A program made the position numbers and the translations under genes. 64,000 bases of DNA from Aegilops tauschii subsp. strangulata (lineage: Eukaryota > Streptophyta > Magnoliopsida > Poales > Poaceae): positions 154,505,148 to 154,569,147 of the forward strand of contig NC_053040.3 of the NCBI RefSeq assembly GCF_002575655.3. Reading direction: 5' to 3'. Shown here one piece after another: positions 36,480 through 47,899 of the stretch (position 1 is its first letter; each line of letters opens with the position of its first letter). Under the pieces are notes generated by a model that saw nothing but the letters and a program-made list of their open reading frames with translations, had not been told where the DNA came from and did no database searches.

Positions 36480-39400
36480 ATGCTCTGCACGGAGCTACTC
36501 TAGCTAATTGCTCCCACTTTCAATATGTATCCAGATTGAGACTTAGAGTCATCTGGATCAGTGTCAAAACTTGCATCGACGTAACCCTTTACGGCGAACC
36601 TTTTGTCACTTCCATAATCGAGAAACATATCCTTATTCCAGTAAGGATAATTTTGACCGCTGTCTAGTGATCTAATCCTAGATCACTATTGTACTCCCTT
36701 GCCAAAATCAGTGTAGGGTATACAATAGATCTGGTACACAGCATGGCATACTTTATAGAACCTATGGCCGAGGCATAGGGAATGACTTTCATTCTTTTTC
36801 TATCTTCTGCCGTGGTCGGGCTTTGAGTCTTACTCAATTTCACACCTTGTAACACAGGCAAGAAACTCTTTCTTTGACTGTTCCATTTTGAACCACTTCA
36901 AAATCTTGTTAAGGTATGTACTCATTGAAAAAACTTATCAAGCGTCTTGATCTATCTCTATAGATCTTGATGCTCAATATGTAAGCAGCTTCACCGAGGT
37001 CTTTCTTTAAAAAAACTCCTTTCAAACAGTCCTTTATGCTTTGCAGAATAATGCTACATTATTTCCGATCAACAATATGTCATTCACATATACTTATCAG
37101 AAATGTTGTAGTGCTCCCACTCACTTTCTTGTAAATACAGGCTTCACCGCAAGTCTGTATAAAACTATATCCTTTGATCAACTTATCAAAGCGTATATTC
37201 CAACTCCGAGATGCTTGCACCATTCCATAGATGGATCGCTGGAGCTTGCATATTTTGTTAGTACCTTTAGGATTGACAAAACCTTCTGGTTGCATCATAT
37301 ACAACTCTTTTTTAATAAATCCATTAAGGAATGCAGTTTTTTTATCCATTTGCCAGATTTCATAAAATGCGGCAATTGCTAACATGATTCGTACAGACTT
37401 GAGCATAGATACGAGTGAGAAACTCTCATCGTAGTCAACACCTTGAACTTGTCGAAAACCTTTTTGCGACAGTTCTAGCTTTGTAGATAGTAACACTACT
37501 ATCAGCGTCCGTCTTCCTCTTGAAGATCCATTTAATCTCAATGGCTTGCCGATCATTGGGCAAGTCAATCAAAGTCCATACTTTGTTCTCATACATGGAT
37601 CCCATCTCAGATTTCATGGCCTCAAACCATTTTGCGGAATCTGGGCTCATCATCGCTTCCTCATAGTTCGTAGGTTCATCATGGTCTAGTAACATGACTT
37701 CCAGAACAAGATTACCGTACCACTCTGGTGCGGATCATACTCTGGTTGACCTACGAGGTTCGGTAGCAACTTGATCTGAAGTTACATGATCATCATCATT
37801 AGCTTCCTCACTAATTGGTGTAGGAGCCACAGGAACAGATTTCTGTGATGAACTACTTTCCAATAAGGGAGCAGGTACAGTTACCTCATAAAGTTCTACT
37901 TTCCTCCCACTCACTTCTTTCGAGAGAAACTCCTTCTCTAGAAAGGATCCATTCTTACCAACGAATATCTTGCCTTCGGATCTGTGATAGAAGGTGTACC
38001 CAACAGTAACTTTTGGGTATCCTATGAAGACGCACTTTTCCTATTTGGGTTTGAGCTTATCAGGATGAAACTTTTTCACATAAGCATTGCAACCCCAAAC
38101 TTTAAGAAACGACAACTTTGGTTTCTTGCCAAACCACAGTTCATAAGATGTCGTCTCAACGGATTTAGACGGTACCCTATTTAACGTGAATGCAGCTGTC
38201 TCTAATGCATAACCCCAAAACGATAGTGGTAGATCGGTAAGAGACATCATATATCGCACCATATCTAATAAAGTACGGTTACGATGTTCGGACACACCAT
38301 TACACTGTGGTGTTCCAGGTGGCGTGAGTAGTGAAACTATTTCACATTGTTTTAACTGAAGGCCAAACTCGTAACTCAAATACTCTTCTCCATGATCAGA
38401 TCGTAGAAACTTTATTTTCTTGTTACGATGATTTTCCACTTCACTCTGAAATTATATGAACTTTTCAAATGTTTCAGACTTCTGTTTCATTAAGTAGATA
38501 TACCCATATCTGCTCAAATCATCTATGAAGGTCAGAAAATAATGATACCTGCTACGAGCCTCAATATTCATCGGACCACATACATCTGTATGTATGATTT
38601 CCAACAAATCTGTTGCTCTCTCCATAGTTCCGGAGAACGGCATTTTAGTCATCTTGCCCATGAGGCATGGTTCGCAAGCATCAAGTGATTCCAAAATCCC
38701 ATCAGTATGGAGTTTCTTCATGCGCTTTACACCAATATGACCTAAACGGCAGTGCCACAAATAAGTTGCACTATCATTATTAACTTTGCATCTTTTGGCT
38801 TCATTATTATGAATATGTGTATCACTACGATCGAGATCCAACAAACCATTTTATTGGGTGTATGACCATAGAAGGTTTTATTCATGTAAACAGAACAACA
38901 ATTATTCTCTAATTTAAATGAATAAACATATTGCAATAAACATGATCAAATCATATTCATGCTCAACGCAAACACCAAATAACACTTATTTAGTTTCAAC
39001 ACTAATCCCGAAAGTATAGGGAGTGTGCGATGATGATCATATCAATCTTGGAACTACTTCCAACACATCGTCACCTCGCCTTTTACTAGTCTCTGTTTAT
39101 TCTGCAGCTCCCGTTTTGAGTTACTACTCTTAGCAACTGAACCAGTATCAAATGCTGAGGGGTTGCTATAAACACTAGTAAAGTACACATCAATAACATG
39201 TATATCCAATATACCTTTGTTCACTTTGCCATCCTTCTTATCCACCAAATACTTGGCGTAGTTCCACTTCCAGTGACTAGTCTCTTTGCAGTAGAAACAC
39301 TTAGTCTCAGGCTTAGGTCCAGACTTGGGCTTCTTCACTTGAGCAGCAACTTGCTTGCCGTTCTTCTTGAAGTTCCCCTTCTATCCCTTTGCCCTTTTCT

Positions 39401-40060
39401 TGAAACTAGTGGTCTTGTTAACCATCAACACTTGATACTCTTTCTTGATTTCTACCTTCGTCGATTTCAGCATCGCGAAGAGCTCGGGAATTACTTTCGT
39501 CATCCCTTGCATACTATAGTTCATCACGAAGTTCTACTAACTTGGTGATGGTGACTAGAGAATTCTGTCAATCACTATTTTATCTGGAAGATTAACTCCC
39601 ACTTGTTTCAAGCGATTGTAGTACCCAGACAATCTGAGCACATGCTCACTGCTTGAGCTATTCTCCTCCATCTTTTAGCTATAGAACTTGTTGGAGACTT
39701 CATATCTCTCAACTCGGGTATTTGCTTGAAATATTAACTTCAACTCCTAGAACATCTCATATGGTCCATGACGTTCAAAACGTCTTTGAAGTCCCGATTC
39801 TAAGCCGTTAAGCATGGTGCACTAAACTATCAAGTAGTCATCATATTGAGCTAGCCAAACGTTCATAACGTCTGCATCTGCTCCTGCAATAGGTATGTCC
39901 CCTAGCGGTGCATCAAGGACATAATTCTTCTGTGCAGCAATGAGGATAATCCTTAGATCACGGATCCAATCCGCATCTTTGCTACTAACATCTTTCAACA
40001 TAATTTTTCTCTAGGAACATATCAAAAATAAACACAGGGAAGCAACAACGCGAGCTATTG
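36480..40060 (-). pseudogene. Copia gag-pol remnant of A1
   Basis: Pieces of the same polyprotein as in A0 appear in changing frames. Gag lies at about 40,060-39,340, the zinc knuckle (CFYCKETSHWKWNC, its second half altered) at about 39,300, and a protease remnant (FDTGS) near 39,150. The integrase finger and core are at 38,844-38,452 and 38,439-38,041 (WHCRLGHIG, HTDVCGPM, PPGTPQCNGV). Reverse transcriptase is at 37,695-37,435 and 37,568-37,080 (KTAFLNG, SIYGMVQASRSWN), with a last scrap at 36,861-36,664. RNase H is missing or unrecognisable between that scrap and the repeats at 36.2-36.4 kb. At least six breaks are visible. Confidence 0.8.
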
Positions 40061-41276
40061 ATCTACAATATAATTTGCAAAATACTATCAGGACTAAGTT
40101 CATGATAAATTTAAGTTCAATTAATCATATTACTTAAGAACTCCCACTTAGATAGACATCCCTCTAATCCTCTCAGTGATCACGTGATCCATATCAACTA
40201 AACCATGTCCGATCATCACGTGAGATGGAGTAGTTTCAACGGTGAACATCACTATGTTGATCATATCTACTATATGATTCACGCTCGACCTTTCGGTCTC
40301 CGTGTTCCGAGGCCATATCTGTTATATGCTAGGCTCATCAAGTTTAACCTGAGTATTCCGCGTGTGCAACTGTTTTGCACCCGTTGTATTTGAACGTAGA
40401 GCCTATCACACCCGATCATCACGTGGTGTCTCAGCACGAAGAACTTTCGCAACGGTGCATACTCAGGGAGAACACTTATACTTTGATAATTTAGTGAAGG
40501 ATCATCTTATAATGCTACCGTCAATCAAAGCAAGATAAGATGCATAAAACATAAACATCACATGCAATCAATATAAGTGATATGATATGGCCATCATCAT
40601 CTTGTGCTTGTGATCTCCATCTCCGAAGCACCGTCATGATCACCATCGTCATCGGCGTGACACCTTGATCTCCATCGTAGCATCGTTGTCGTCTCGCCAA
40701 CTATTGCTTCTACGACTATCGCTACCGCTTAGTGATAAAGTAAAACAATTACATGGCGATTGAATTGCATACAATAAAGCGACAACCATATGGCTCCTGC
40801 CAGTTGCCGATAACTCAGTTACAAAACATGATCATCTCATACAATAAAATTCAGTATCATGTCTTGACCATATCACATCACAACATGCCTTGCAAAAACA
40901 AGTTAGACGTCCTCTACTTTGTTGTTGCAAGTTTTACGTGGCTGCTACGGGCTTAGCAAGAACCGTTCTTACCTACGCATCAAAACCACAACAATAGTTT
41001 GTCAAGTTGGTGTTGTTTTAACCTTCGCAAGGACCGGGCATAGCCACACTCGGTTCAACTAAAGTGAGAGAGACAGACACCCGCCGGTCACCTTTAAGCA
41101 ACGAGTGCTCGCAACAGTGAAACCAGTCTCGCGTAAGCGTACGCGTAATGTCGGTCCGGGCCGCTTCATCTCACAATACCGCCGAACCAAAGTATGACAT
41201 GCTGGTAAGCAGTATGACTTATATCGCCCACAACTCACTTGTGTTCTACTCGTGCATAACATCAACGCATAAAACC
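40061..41276 (-). other. Untranslated leader of A1
   Basis: About 1.2 kb collinear with the leader of A0 (4106-5337), with small insertions and substitutions. No gene seen. Confidence 0.65.
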
Positions 41277-41291
41277 AGGCTCTGATACCAC
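41277..41291 (-). other. Primer-binding site of A1
   Basis: On the minus strand GTGGTATCAGAGCCTGG follows the 5' LTR and is complementary to the initiator methionine tRNA 3' end. Confidence 0.8.
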
Positions 41292-43007
41292 TGTTGGGGA
41301 ACGTAGTAATTTCAAAATTTCCTACGCACACGCAAGATCATGGTGATGCATAGCAACGAGAGGGGAGAGTGTTGTCCACGTACCCTCGTAGATCGAAAGC
41401 GGAAGCGTTAACACAACGCGGTTGATGTAGTCGTACGTCTTCACGATCCGACCGATCAAGTACCGAACGCACGACACCTCCGAGTTCAGCACACGTTCAG
41501 CTCGATGACGTCCCTCGAACTCCGATCCAGCCGAGTGTTGAGGGAGAGTTTCGTCAGCACGACGGCGTGGTGACGATGGTGATGTTCTACCGACGCAGGG
41601 CTTCGCCTAAGCACCGCTACGATATTATCGAGGTGTAATATGGTGGAGGGGGGCACCGCACACGGCTAAGAGATCAATAGATCAATTGTTGTGTCTCTGG
41701 GGTGCCCCCTGCCCCCGTATATAAAGGAGCAAGGGGGGAGGCGGCCGGCCTAGGAGGAGGGCGCGCCAAGGGGGGAGTCCTACTCCCACCGGGAGTAGGA
41801 CTCCTCCTTTCCTTGTTGGAGTAGGAGAAGGGAAGGAAGAAGGAGAAGGAAGGAAGGGGGCGCCCCCCCTCCCTAGTCCAATTCGGACTAGTCCATGGGG
41901 AGGGGTGCGGCCACCCTTTGGGGCCTTTCTCTCCTTTCCCGTATGGCCCATTAAGGCCCAATACGAATTCCCGTAACTCTCCGGTACTCCAAAAAATACC
42001 CGAATCACTCGGAACCTTTCCGATGTCCGAATATAGTCGTCCAGTATATCGATTTTTACGTCTCGGCCATTTCGAGACTCCTCGTCATGTCCCCGATCTC
42101 ATCCGGGACTCCGAACTACCTTCGTTACATCAAAACACATAAACTCATAATATAACCGTCATCGAACTTTAAGCGTGCGGACCCTACGGGTTCGAGAACT
42201 ATGTAGACATGACCGAGACACGTCTCCGGTCAATAACCAATAGCGGAACCTGGATGCTCATATTGGCTCCCACATATTCTACGAAGATCTTTATCGGTCA
42301 GACCGCATAACAACATACGTTGTTCCCTTTGTCATCGGTATGTTACTTGCCCGAGATTCGATCGTCGGTATCTCAATACCTAGTTCAATCTCGTTACCGG
42401 CAAGTCTCTTTACTCGTTCCGTAATACATCATCTCGCAACTAGCTCATTAGTTGCAATGCTTGCAAGGCTTAAGTGATGTGCATTACCGAGACGGCCCAG
42501 AGATACCTCTCCGACAATCGGAGTGACAAATCCTAATCTCGAAATACGCCAACCCAACAATTACCTTCGGAGACACCTGTAGAGCACCTTTATAATCACC
42601 CAGTTACGTTGTGACGTTTGGTAGCACACAAAGTGTTCCTCCGGTAAACGGGAGTTGCATAATCTCATAGTCATAGGAACATGTATAAGTCATGAAGAAA
42701 GCAGTAGCAACATACTAAACGATCGAGTGCTAAGCTAACGGAATGGGTCAAGTCAATCACATCATTCTCCTAATGATGTGATCCCGTTAATCAAATGACA
42801 ACTCATCTCTATGGCTAGGAAACATAACCATCTTTGATCAACGAGCTAGTCAAGTAGAGGCATACTAGTGACACTCTGTTTGTCTATGTATTCACACAAG
42901 TATTATGTTTACGGTTAATACAATTCTAGCATGAATAATAAACATTTATCATTATATAAGGAAATAAATAATAACTTTATTATTGCCTCTAGGGCATATT
43001 TCCTTCA
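41292..43007 (-). repeat. 5' LTR of A1
   Basis: 1,716 bp, TGTTGGGGAACG to CATATTTCCTTCA in plus orientation, collinear with 34,490-36,203. The target duplication GGCAT follows at 43,008. Confidence 0.9.
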
Positions 43008-44174
43008 GGCATTCCTGCCGAGTTGCTTGAGGAGGCACTTCTGCATGCAGCGCTAAAACGTGGCACCGGCATTTCTCAAGCCGAATGTCATTGTCAGGTA
43101 GCAGAAGGCTTCGAATGGTGTGATGAAGGCGGTCTTCAGGCGGTCTGCTGGGTTCAACTTGATCTGGTGGCAACCTGAGTAGGCATCCAAGAAACTCAAC
43201 AGCTCGCATCCAGCTGTGGAGTCTATCACTTGGTCAATCCGAGGCAATGCAAACGGATCCTTGGGGCAGGCTTTGTTGAGACTGGTGTAATCAATGCACA
43301 TGCTCCACTTGTTATTCTTCTTCAGTACAAGGACTGGGTTGGCAAGCCATTCTGGGAAGAAAATTTCCATGATGAAGCCGGCTGCCAACAGGCGGGCGAT
43401 CTCTTCTCCAACGATTGTTCTCTTCTCTTCCGACAGTCGGCGGAGGGGTTGCTTGACAGGCTTGGCATCTGCTCTAACATGTAGCTTGTGCTCGGCGAAA
43501 TCCGTCGGAACACCTGGCATGTCTTTGGGATACCATGCAAAGATGTCCCGATTCTCACAAAGGAAATCGATGAGCTCGCTTTCCTATTTGCTATCAAGGT
43601 TGGTACCTACGATAGCGTGCCTTTCCGGGTGCTGAGGGTCCAAGGGAATCTTCTTTGTTTCTTTGGCCGGCTGGAAGGAGCCCTGGGTCTCTGAATCTTT
43701 GGGTTCTGATGATGGGCCCGACTGCTTGCCGGCCATGGCCACCACCTAGTCCAGGAGCTTCTTCTCAGCGGCAATCACAAGGTACTCGGCCAGCCGGCTG
43801 CTGGCTGCAGCACAGGCGGACGACTTCTCATAGTCTTCGTTTATCGTGATAATGCCCTTGGTTCCTGGCATCTTCATCTTGAGGTAGGCATAATGTGGCA
43901 CTGCCATGAACTTGGCTAGAGCTGGCCGGCCTAAGAGCACGTGGTAAGGGCTCTTCAGGTCGACCACCTCAAACCAGATTTCCTCACGGCGGAAATGATT
44001 CTTGTCTCCAAAGATGACATCTATCTTGATCTTGCCGATTGGTGAGCAGGAAAGGCCAGGCACAATGCCATGAAATACAGTCCGACTGGGCAGCTGCTGC
44101 TTCTCTTTGATGTTCAACTTCCCCATGGTATCGCGGTAAAGGATGTTGATGCTGCTACCGCCATCTATCAGGAT
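43008..44174 (-). pseudogene. Protease and reverse transcriptase N-terminal half of Gypsy C
   Basis: Protease begins right after a UGA at about 44,172 with ILIDGGSS (active-site Asp, near 44,160) and continues to HVLLGRPALAKF. A UAG at about 43,746 ends that frame. The reverse transcriptase N-terminal part is at 43,520-43,053 (EWLANPVLVLKKNNKW, DYTSLNKACPKD, FLDAYSGCHQIKLNP, MTFGLRNAGATF). A stop follows at 43,053-43,055 and the coding continues to the A1 junction at 43,012. Gag and protease are in one frame, as the spacing of 45,578 and 44,126 shows. Confidence 0.8.
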
Positions 44175-46597
44175 TCAGGAGAAACGAGCAGCTCGCCTCT
44201 TCGTGGCAAGGGTAGCATCCAACACCAGGGCATAAGAACCCGGAGAAGGCATCACTTCCGGGGGGTCAGCTCGGCTCCAGCTAATAGGCTTCTCAAACCA
44301 GTGCATGAATTCTGGAGTGGTCGAGGCAACTGCATTCACATCACGGTGCTGCTGACGTCGGTTGTGTCTGTCGTTGGCCACATTGGTGAAGACAACGTAA
44401 GCTCCATGTTCCTCAGGGAAATCATCTTGGACCGCGCCGACTACTGGACGGGCGGCCGGCTGCTGAGGAGGCGGAGCCGGCGGGCCAGCAGGCGGAGGAG
44501 GCAGTCCTTCTCCCTTGGCGGTGCGGACAAGCCTGTGGCACTTCCGAGTTGTATGGTTGGACGGCTTTGCGCCGCTGTGGAACTTGCAGGGGGCATCAAG
44601 GGTCTGCTCAAAGGAGAAAGAGGGCAGCCACGCCGGCTTGCCACCCTTCTGATGCTTGGGGAGGGGTTGTCCTTCAGGCGGCTGGTCCTCAACTGTCACC
44701 ACCAGCCGGCTGGTGGAAGCCGGCTGGGGGGCTTTGCGCTTGTTGTCGTTCGGCTGCTGGCGCTGACTGTTGTCTCCAGCCGGCGTTCGAGGAGTCGGAG
44801 GGAGCACTTTCCCAGAAGCATCCACTCGGAGCTCCGACTTCATGGAGGAGTCGGCGGTAGCGTACTTGTCTGCTATGATCAGCAGCTCGTCGAGTGTAGC
44901 CGGCTCATCGCAGAGGAGTCGATGTTTGAGTAAGGTGCCTTCTCGGCACCCGGCAGTGAAGTACTCGATTGCTTGGACCTCATGCACCCCTTCGCAGGAG
45001 TTGCGCAGTTTAGCCCATCGCGTCAGGTAGTCGCGGGTGGACTCGTCAGGGCCTTGAACGCACAGCGAGAGCTGGTGGGGCTTGGGAGGCCGCTTGTAGG
45101 TGCTGGTGAAGTTGCGGACGAAGACTTCAATGAAATCTACCCAGTTGTTGATGCTGCGGGGCTTCAGGCTGTTCAACCATGTCCGGACCGTGCCCTGGAG
45201 CATGAGCGGAACGTACTTCACGGCAACGCGCTTGTTGCCGTTTGCTATGCTGACGGCAGTTGAGTAGTCAACCAACCAATCTTCCGGCTTCATGGAGCCG
45301 TTGTACTTGGGCGTGTCTCTCGGGAGCGAGAACCCTTTGGGAAAGGGCTCGTCGCGGATGCGGGGGCCGAAACAAGGCGGGCCCATCGCGTCTTCTTCTT
45401 CTAACGCCAGGGATCGAGCAAGGCGGTCAATCCGGTGGCATGCGTCGTTCTCTCCGACTCCTTCTCGGCGGCCCAGCCGGTCGCCGAGTGTCGGGTGCTC
45501 AACAGACGGAGGGGAGGCGCGCCTCTCCCTATGGGGAGGGGGAGGAGGCGGATAGTCGTCCCGTCGATCCACACTCATGGGCGGCCATCTTGGTCGCGCT
45601 CGATGGTGAGGCGTGTGCGGCTGCGGCTAGCAGCCGGCTCTTTGTCTCGTCTGTCGCAGACGCCGCCTGTCGGCGTCCGAGATGTCGCGCCTTGATCTCG
45701 GCGAGGGGCGGGTTTTCAATCCGCTGGCCGGCTTCTTCCACACAGCAACCGGCTTCTTGCTGCGCGGCAACCACGCCGAGGAGCTGCTGGACGCGCTCCG
45801 CCATGCAGCATCGCTCGTCACCCTCCAGGTGGTCCAGCTCGTCTGCTGCCGCCTGGCCGGCTCGTATGTTTTCCATGGGCGTGGCATAGACAGGGCGGTC
45901 TGCCCCAAACATGCTGGCGACAGCAGCGCCGCACTACCGGACCGTGCCGATGCGGCTGGGCCCGCCAGCAGCCGGCGTGCTGCCAACAGTGCGGTCGATC
46001 TCGCGCTGGTAGGCCTCTGAGAGGCGTCTCATAGTGGCCAACTTCTTGGTGCTTTCGACGAGCGAGACGCGGTGGGCTTCCAGCATTTCAGTGTCGGCGT
46101 CTTCTGTGATGGGTGCAGACAGATCCCGCAGCGCTGCCTGCAGCGGGTCTTGGGCACCCCCACCAGAGGCTCCTTCGTGGCTGATGACGAGCACCTCCGT
46201 GACGGTGTTGCCGCCGCTGTCGGCGCGAGGGAGCGGGTCGTCGATGATCACCACGTTGGTGGGGAAGGCGTCAAGGGATGCGGTGTCGGAGTCGACAAGT
46301 ATCGGGTCGGTGGAGCCGATCGACTCCAGGTCGGAGGCCGGCTCGTTGGCGATGTCGAGCTTGCCAAGGAGGTCGAGGAGGCAGCTCTCGGAGCTGGCTG
46401 CTCCCGTGTCGGGCGCGGGATCATCGGAGAGGCAGATCTCGCCGATGAGGTCAGCGAGGCAGTTCGCCGCGCAGGCCTCCTCCGCGCCCTGCAGCGCATC
46501 GGCGCAAACGCCATCAGGCGTGCCAGGCTGGCTGCGCTCGCCAGGGAGAAACAAGGTTCCCGTCCAGAAAAGATCTTCGGACGACGGTGCACCTAGC
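44175..46597 (-). pseudogene. Gag of Gypsy C
   Basis: The longest clean stretch runs from 45,578 to 44,175 (467 codons). It has a retrotransposon gag core (WLVDYSTAVSIANGNKRVAV ... LQGTVRTWLNSL ... FTSTYKRPPKPHQLS) and later a C-H-C spaced segment (CKFHSGAKPSNHTTRKCHRL). Upstream, 46,597-45,934 encodes an acidic N-terminal region (LDLLGKLDIANEPASDLES). A UGA near 45,934 and at least two frame changes between 45.9 and 45.5 kb break the link to the core. In the linker the frames DRPVYATPMENIRAGQAAADEL and EDAMGPPCFGPR are recognisable as parts of one protein. Confidence 0.75.
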
Positions 46598-46615
46598 CCC
46601 ACGGTGGGCGCCAAA
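46598..46615 (-). other. Primer-binding site of Gypsy C
   Basis: On the minus strand TTTGGCGCCCACCGTGGG follows the LTR end CCCCCGACA. TGGCGCC is a usual start for primer sites in Tat-like grass elements. It is not the iMet type used by the other elements here. Confidence 0.65.
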
Positions 46616-47795
46616 TGTCGGGGGTGTCGTGCGACATATGCCAAAGGATGGCTTATCATGGAGGGGGCTAATAATACGTCGCCGGTGCCAGGAAACGGGA
46701 TAAGGCACAAACATGCCCGCCGACGAATCTTACCCAGGTTCAGGGCTCTCCTACGAGATAACACCCCTACTCCTGCTCTGCGGAGTCTCCGCATGATTAC
46801 TCAAGCAACAATGGTGGCTACAAGCTTGCTCCTTGAGCTGTTTCTCTAAAGGGGGAAGAAGAGCAAGGCTAGCCATAACTTCCTGTGTGTGTGTGTGAGT
46901 GGGCTAAGGTCTGAACCCTTTGCATGGGTGCCCTGGGGGGTTTATATAGGTCTACCCCTCAGGGGTACAAAGGTAATCTGGCTGGGTGTAGGACCCGACT
47001 ATTAGTGTCTGCGGTCGCCGGCTTCTCCGCCGGCCGCTGGGGCCCGCCGCCTGGTGGGCCCTGCTGGCTGTCTCGTACTTAGCCGACAGGTCGCGCCCGC
47101 TGCTGGCGGGTCCTGCCGGCTGCTTAGTACTGTGGCAATGCCACTGATGATGCATGCTTTGTCGGGGAAGGTGTGGCTACAGTACCGCCGCCTGGCGGGC
47201 GATCACTGTAGCCACTCCCTGTCTCTTCTAATTAATGGCACACAGACTTTGAGGGAGGGGGAGGGCCGCCTGCTGGGAGCCGGCCTCCCCCATGCCGACT
47301 GATGGGAGCTTGCCGCCTTCTGGCTTCTCATGGACAGGTAGGGCCCGCCGCCTGGGGCCGTACCGACAGCCCGTAGTGGGAGCATGGCCTTCTCTGCCAT
47401 GGGTGATGTCATGGACTGCGTGGCAACAGTGCCGCGCCGGGCGGGGGATGTCCGCCCAGTACGCCGCACTGTGGCCATGCTCTGCCTTGGATTCGGGGGT
47501 GGCAGGCTGCACTGTAGCCACGCCCCGTCTCGTCGTCATAATGTGGTGCAAACTTAAAGGGGCGGAGGGGCCGCCTGCTAGGAGCCGGCCTCTCTGGGGG
47601 CCGCCTGCTAGGAGCGTTCCGCTCGGCGATCGTCTGCTGTGCTTTGCTGCCTTCTGGCAGCCGGCCATATGGACCAGCCGGCCCCAAGGAGGCAGCCTTC
47701 GGTCTTTGATTCTTGAGGGGCGCAGCCGGCCCCGATGTCTTGAAATACCATGGGAGGCTGATGAGGCTACCTGTGGTCATTTACTCCGAAACTCA
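46616..47795 (-). repeat. 5' LTR of Gypsy C
   Basis: In plus orientation it begins TGTCGGGGGTGTCG; the outer end is placed near 47,795-47,798 (ACTCATCA), where GC-rich sequence turns AT-rich, and is uncertain by some bases. A minus-strand TATA box (CTATATAAACC) lies at about 46,939-46,949 and a TG repeat at about 46,884-46,899. A 19-bp unit GGGGCCGCCTGCTAGGAGC is duplicated at about 47,567 and 47,597. The partner LTR is outside the window. Confidence 0.65.
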
Positions 47796-47899
47796 TCATT
47801 CAAATATTTTGTGCCAAACATTTTATTGACTTATTCTTCTAACAATTAAGCACAATTTTTCGATCCATCATTTTCAACTTGTGCTTCCAAGTAGACACG

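Larger units (their letters stand above)
34490..43007 (-). mobile_element. Copia element A1 (Angela/BARE/WIS type), complete ends, decayed genes
   Basis: 8,518 bp on the minus strand with two near-identical LTRs and a perfect 5-bp target duplication GGCAT (34,485-34,489 and 43,008-43,012). Primer site and polypurine tract are intact. The internal genes carry many stops, frameshifts and a shortened RT-RNase H end. It interrupts the reverse transcriptase of Gypsy C immediately before the catalytic YVDD codons. The contrast between fresh LTRs and dead genes suggests it was mobilised by another copy. Confidence 0.9.
7062..47795 (-). mobile_element. Gypsy element C (Tat-like), host of the nest
   Basis: The oldest layer of the nest, read on the minus strand: 5' LTR, primer site, gag, protease, reverse transcriptase, RNase H, a second plant-type RNase H and integrase, then a plus-strand antisense gene. 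The 3' LTR lies left of the window. Its own DNA is only 43,013-47,795, 33,013-34,489, 23,755-25,212 and 7,062-11,436; the rest is inserted elements A1, D, E and A0. The protein resumes across the A1 and D interruptions, which shows the pieces belong together. The second RNase H and the antisense gene both point to the Tat lineage. Confidence 0.8.

Noticed and set aside
41277..41291. tRNA-like sequences next to LTRs (also 12,360, 31,637 and 46,598)
   Set aside because: They are short primer-binding sites complementary to tRNA ends, not tRNA genes; no cloverleaf surrounds them.
44070..46849. Long plus-strand frames (up to 287 codons) in the gag region of Gypsy C
   Set aside because: They are shadows of the minus-strand gag core and of its acidic N-terminal region; no recognisable domain.
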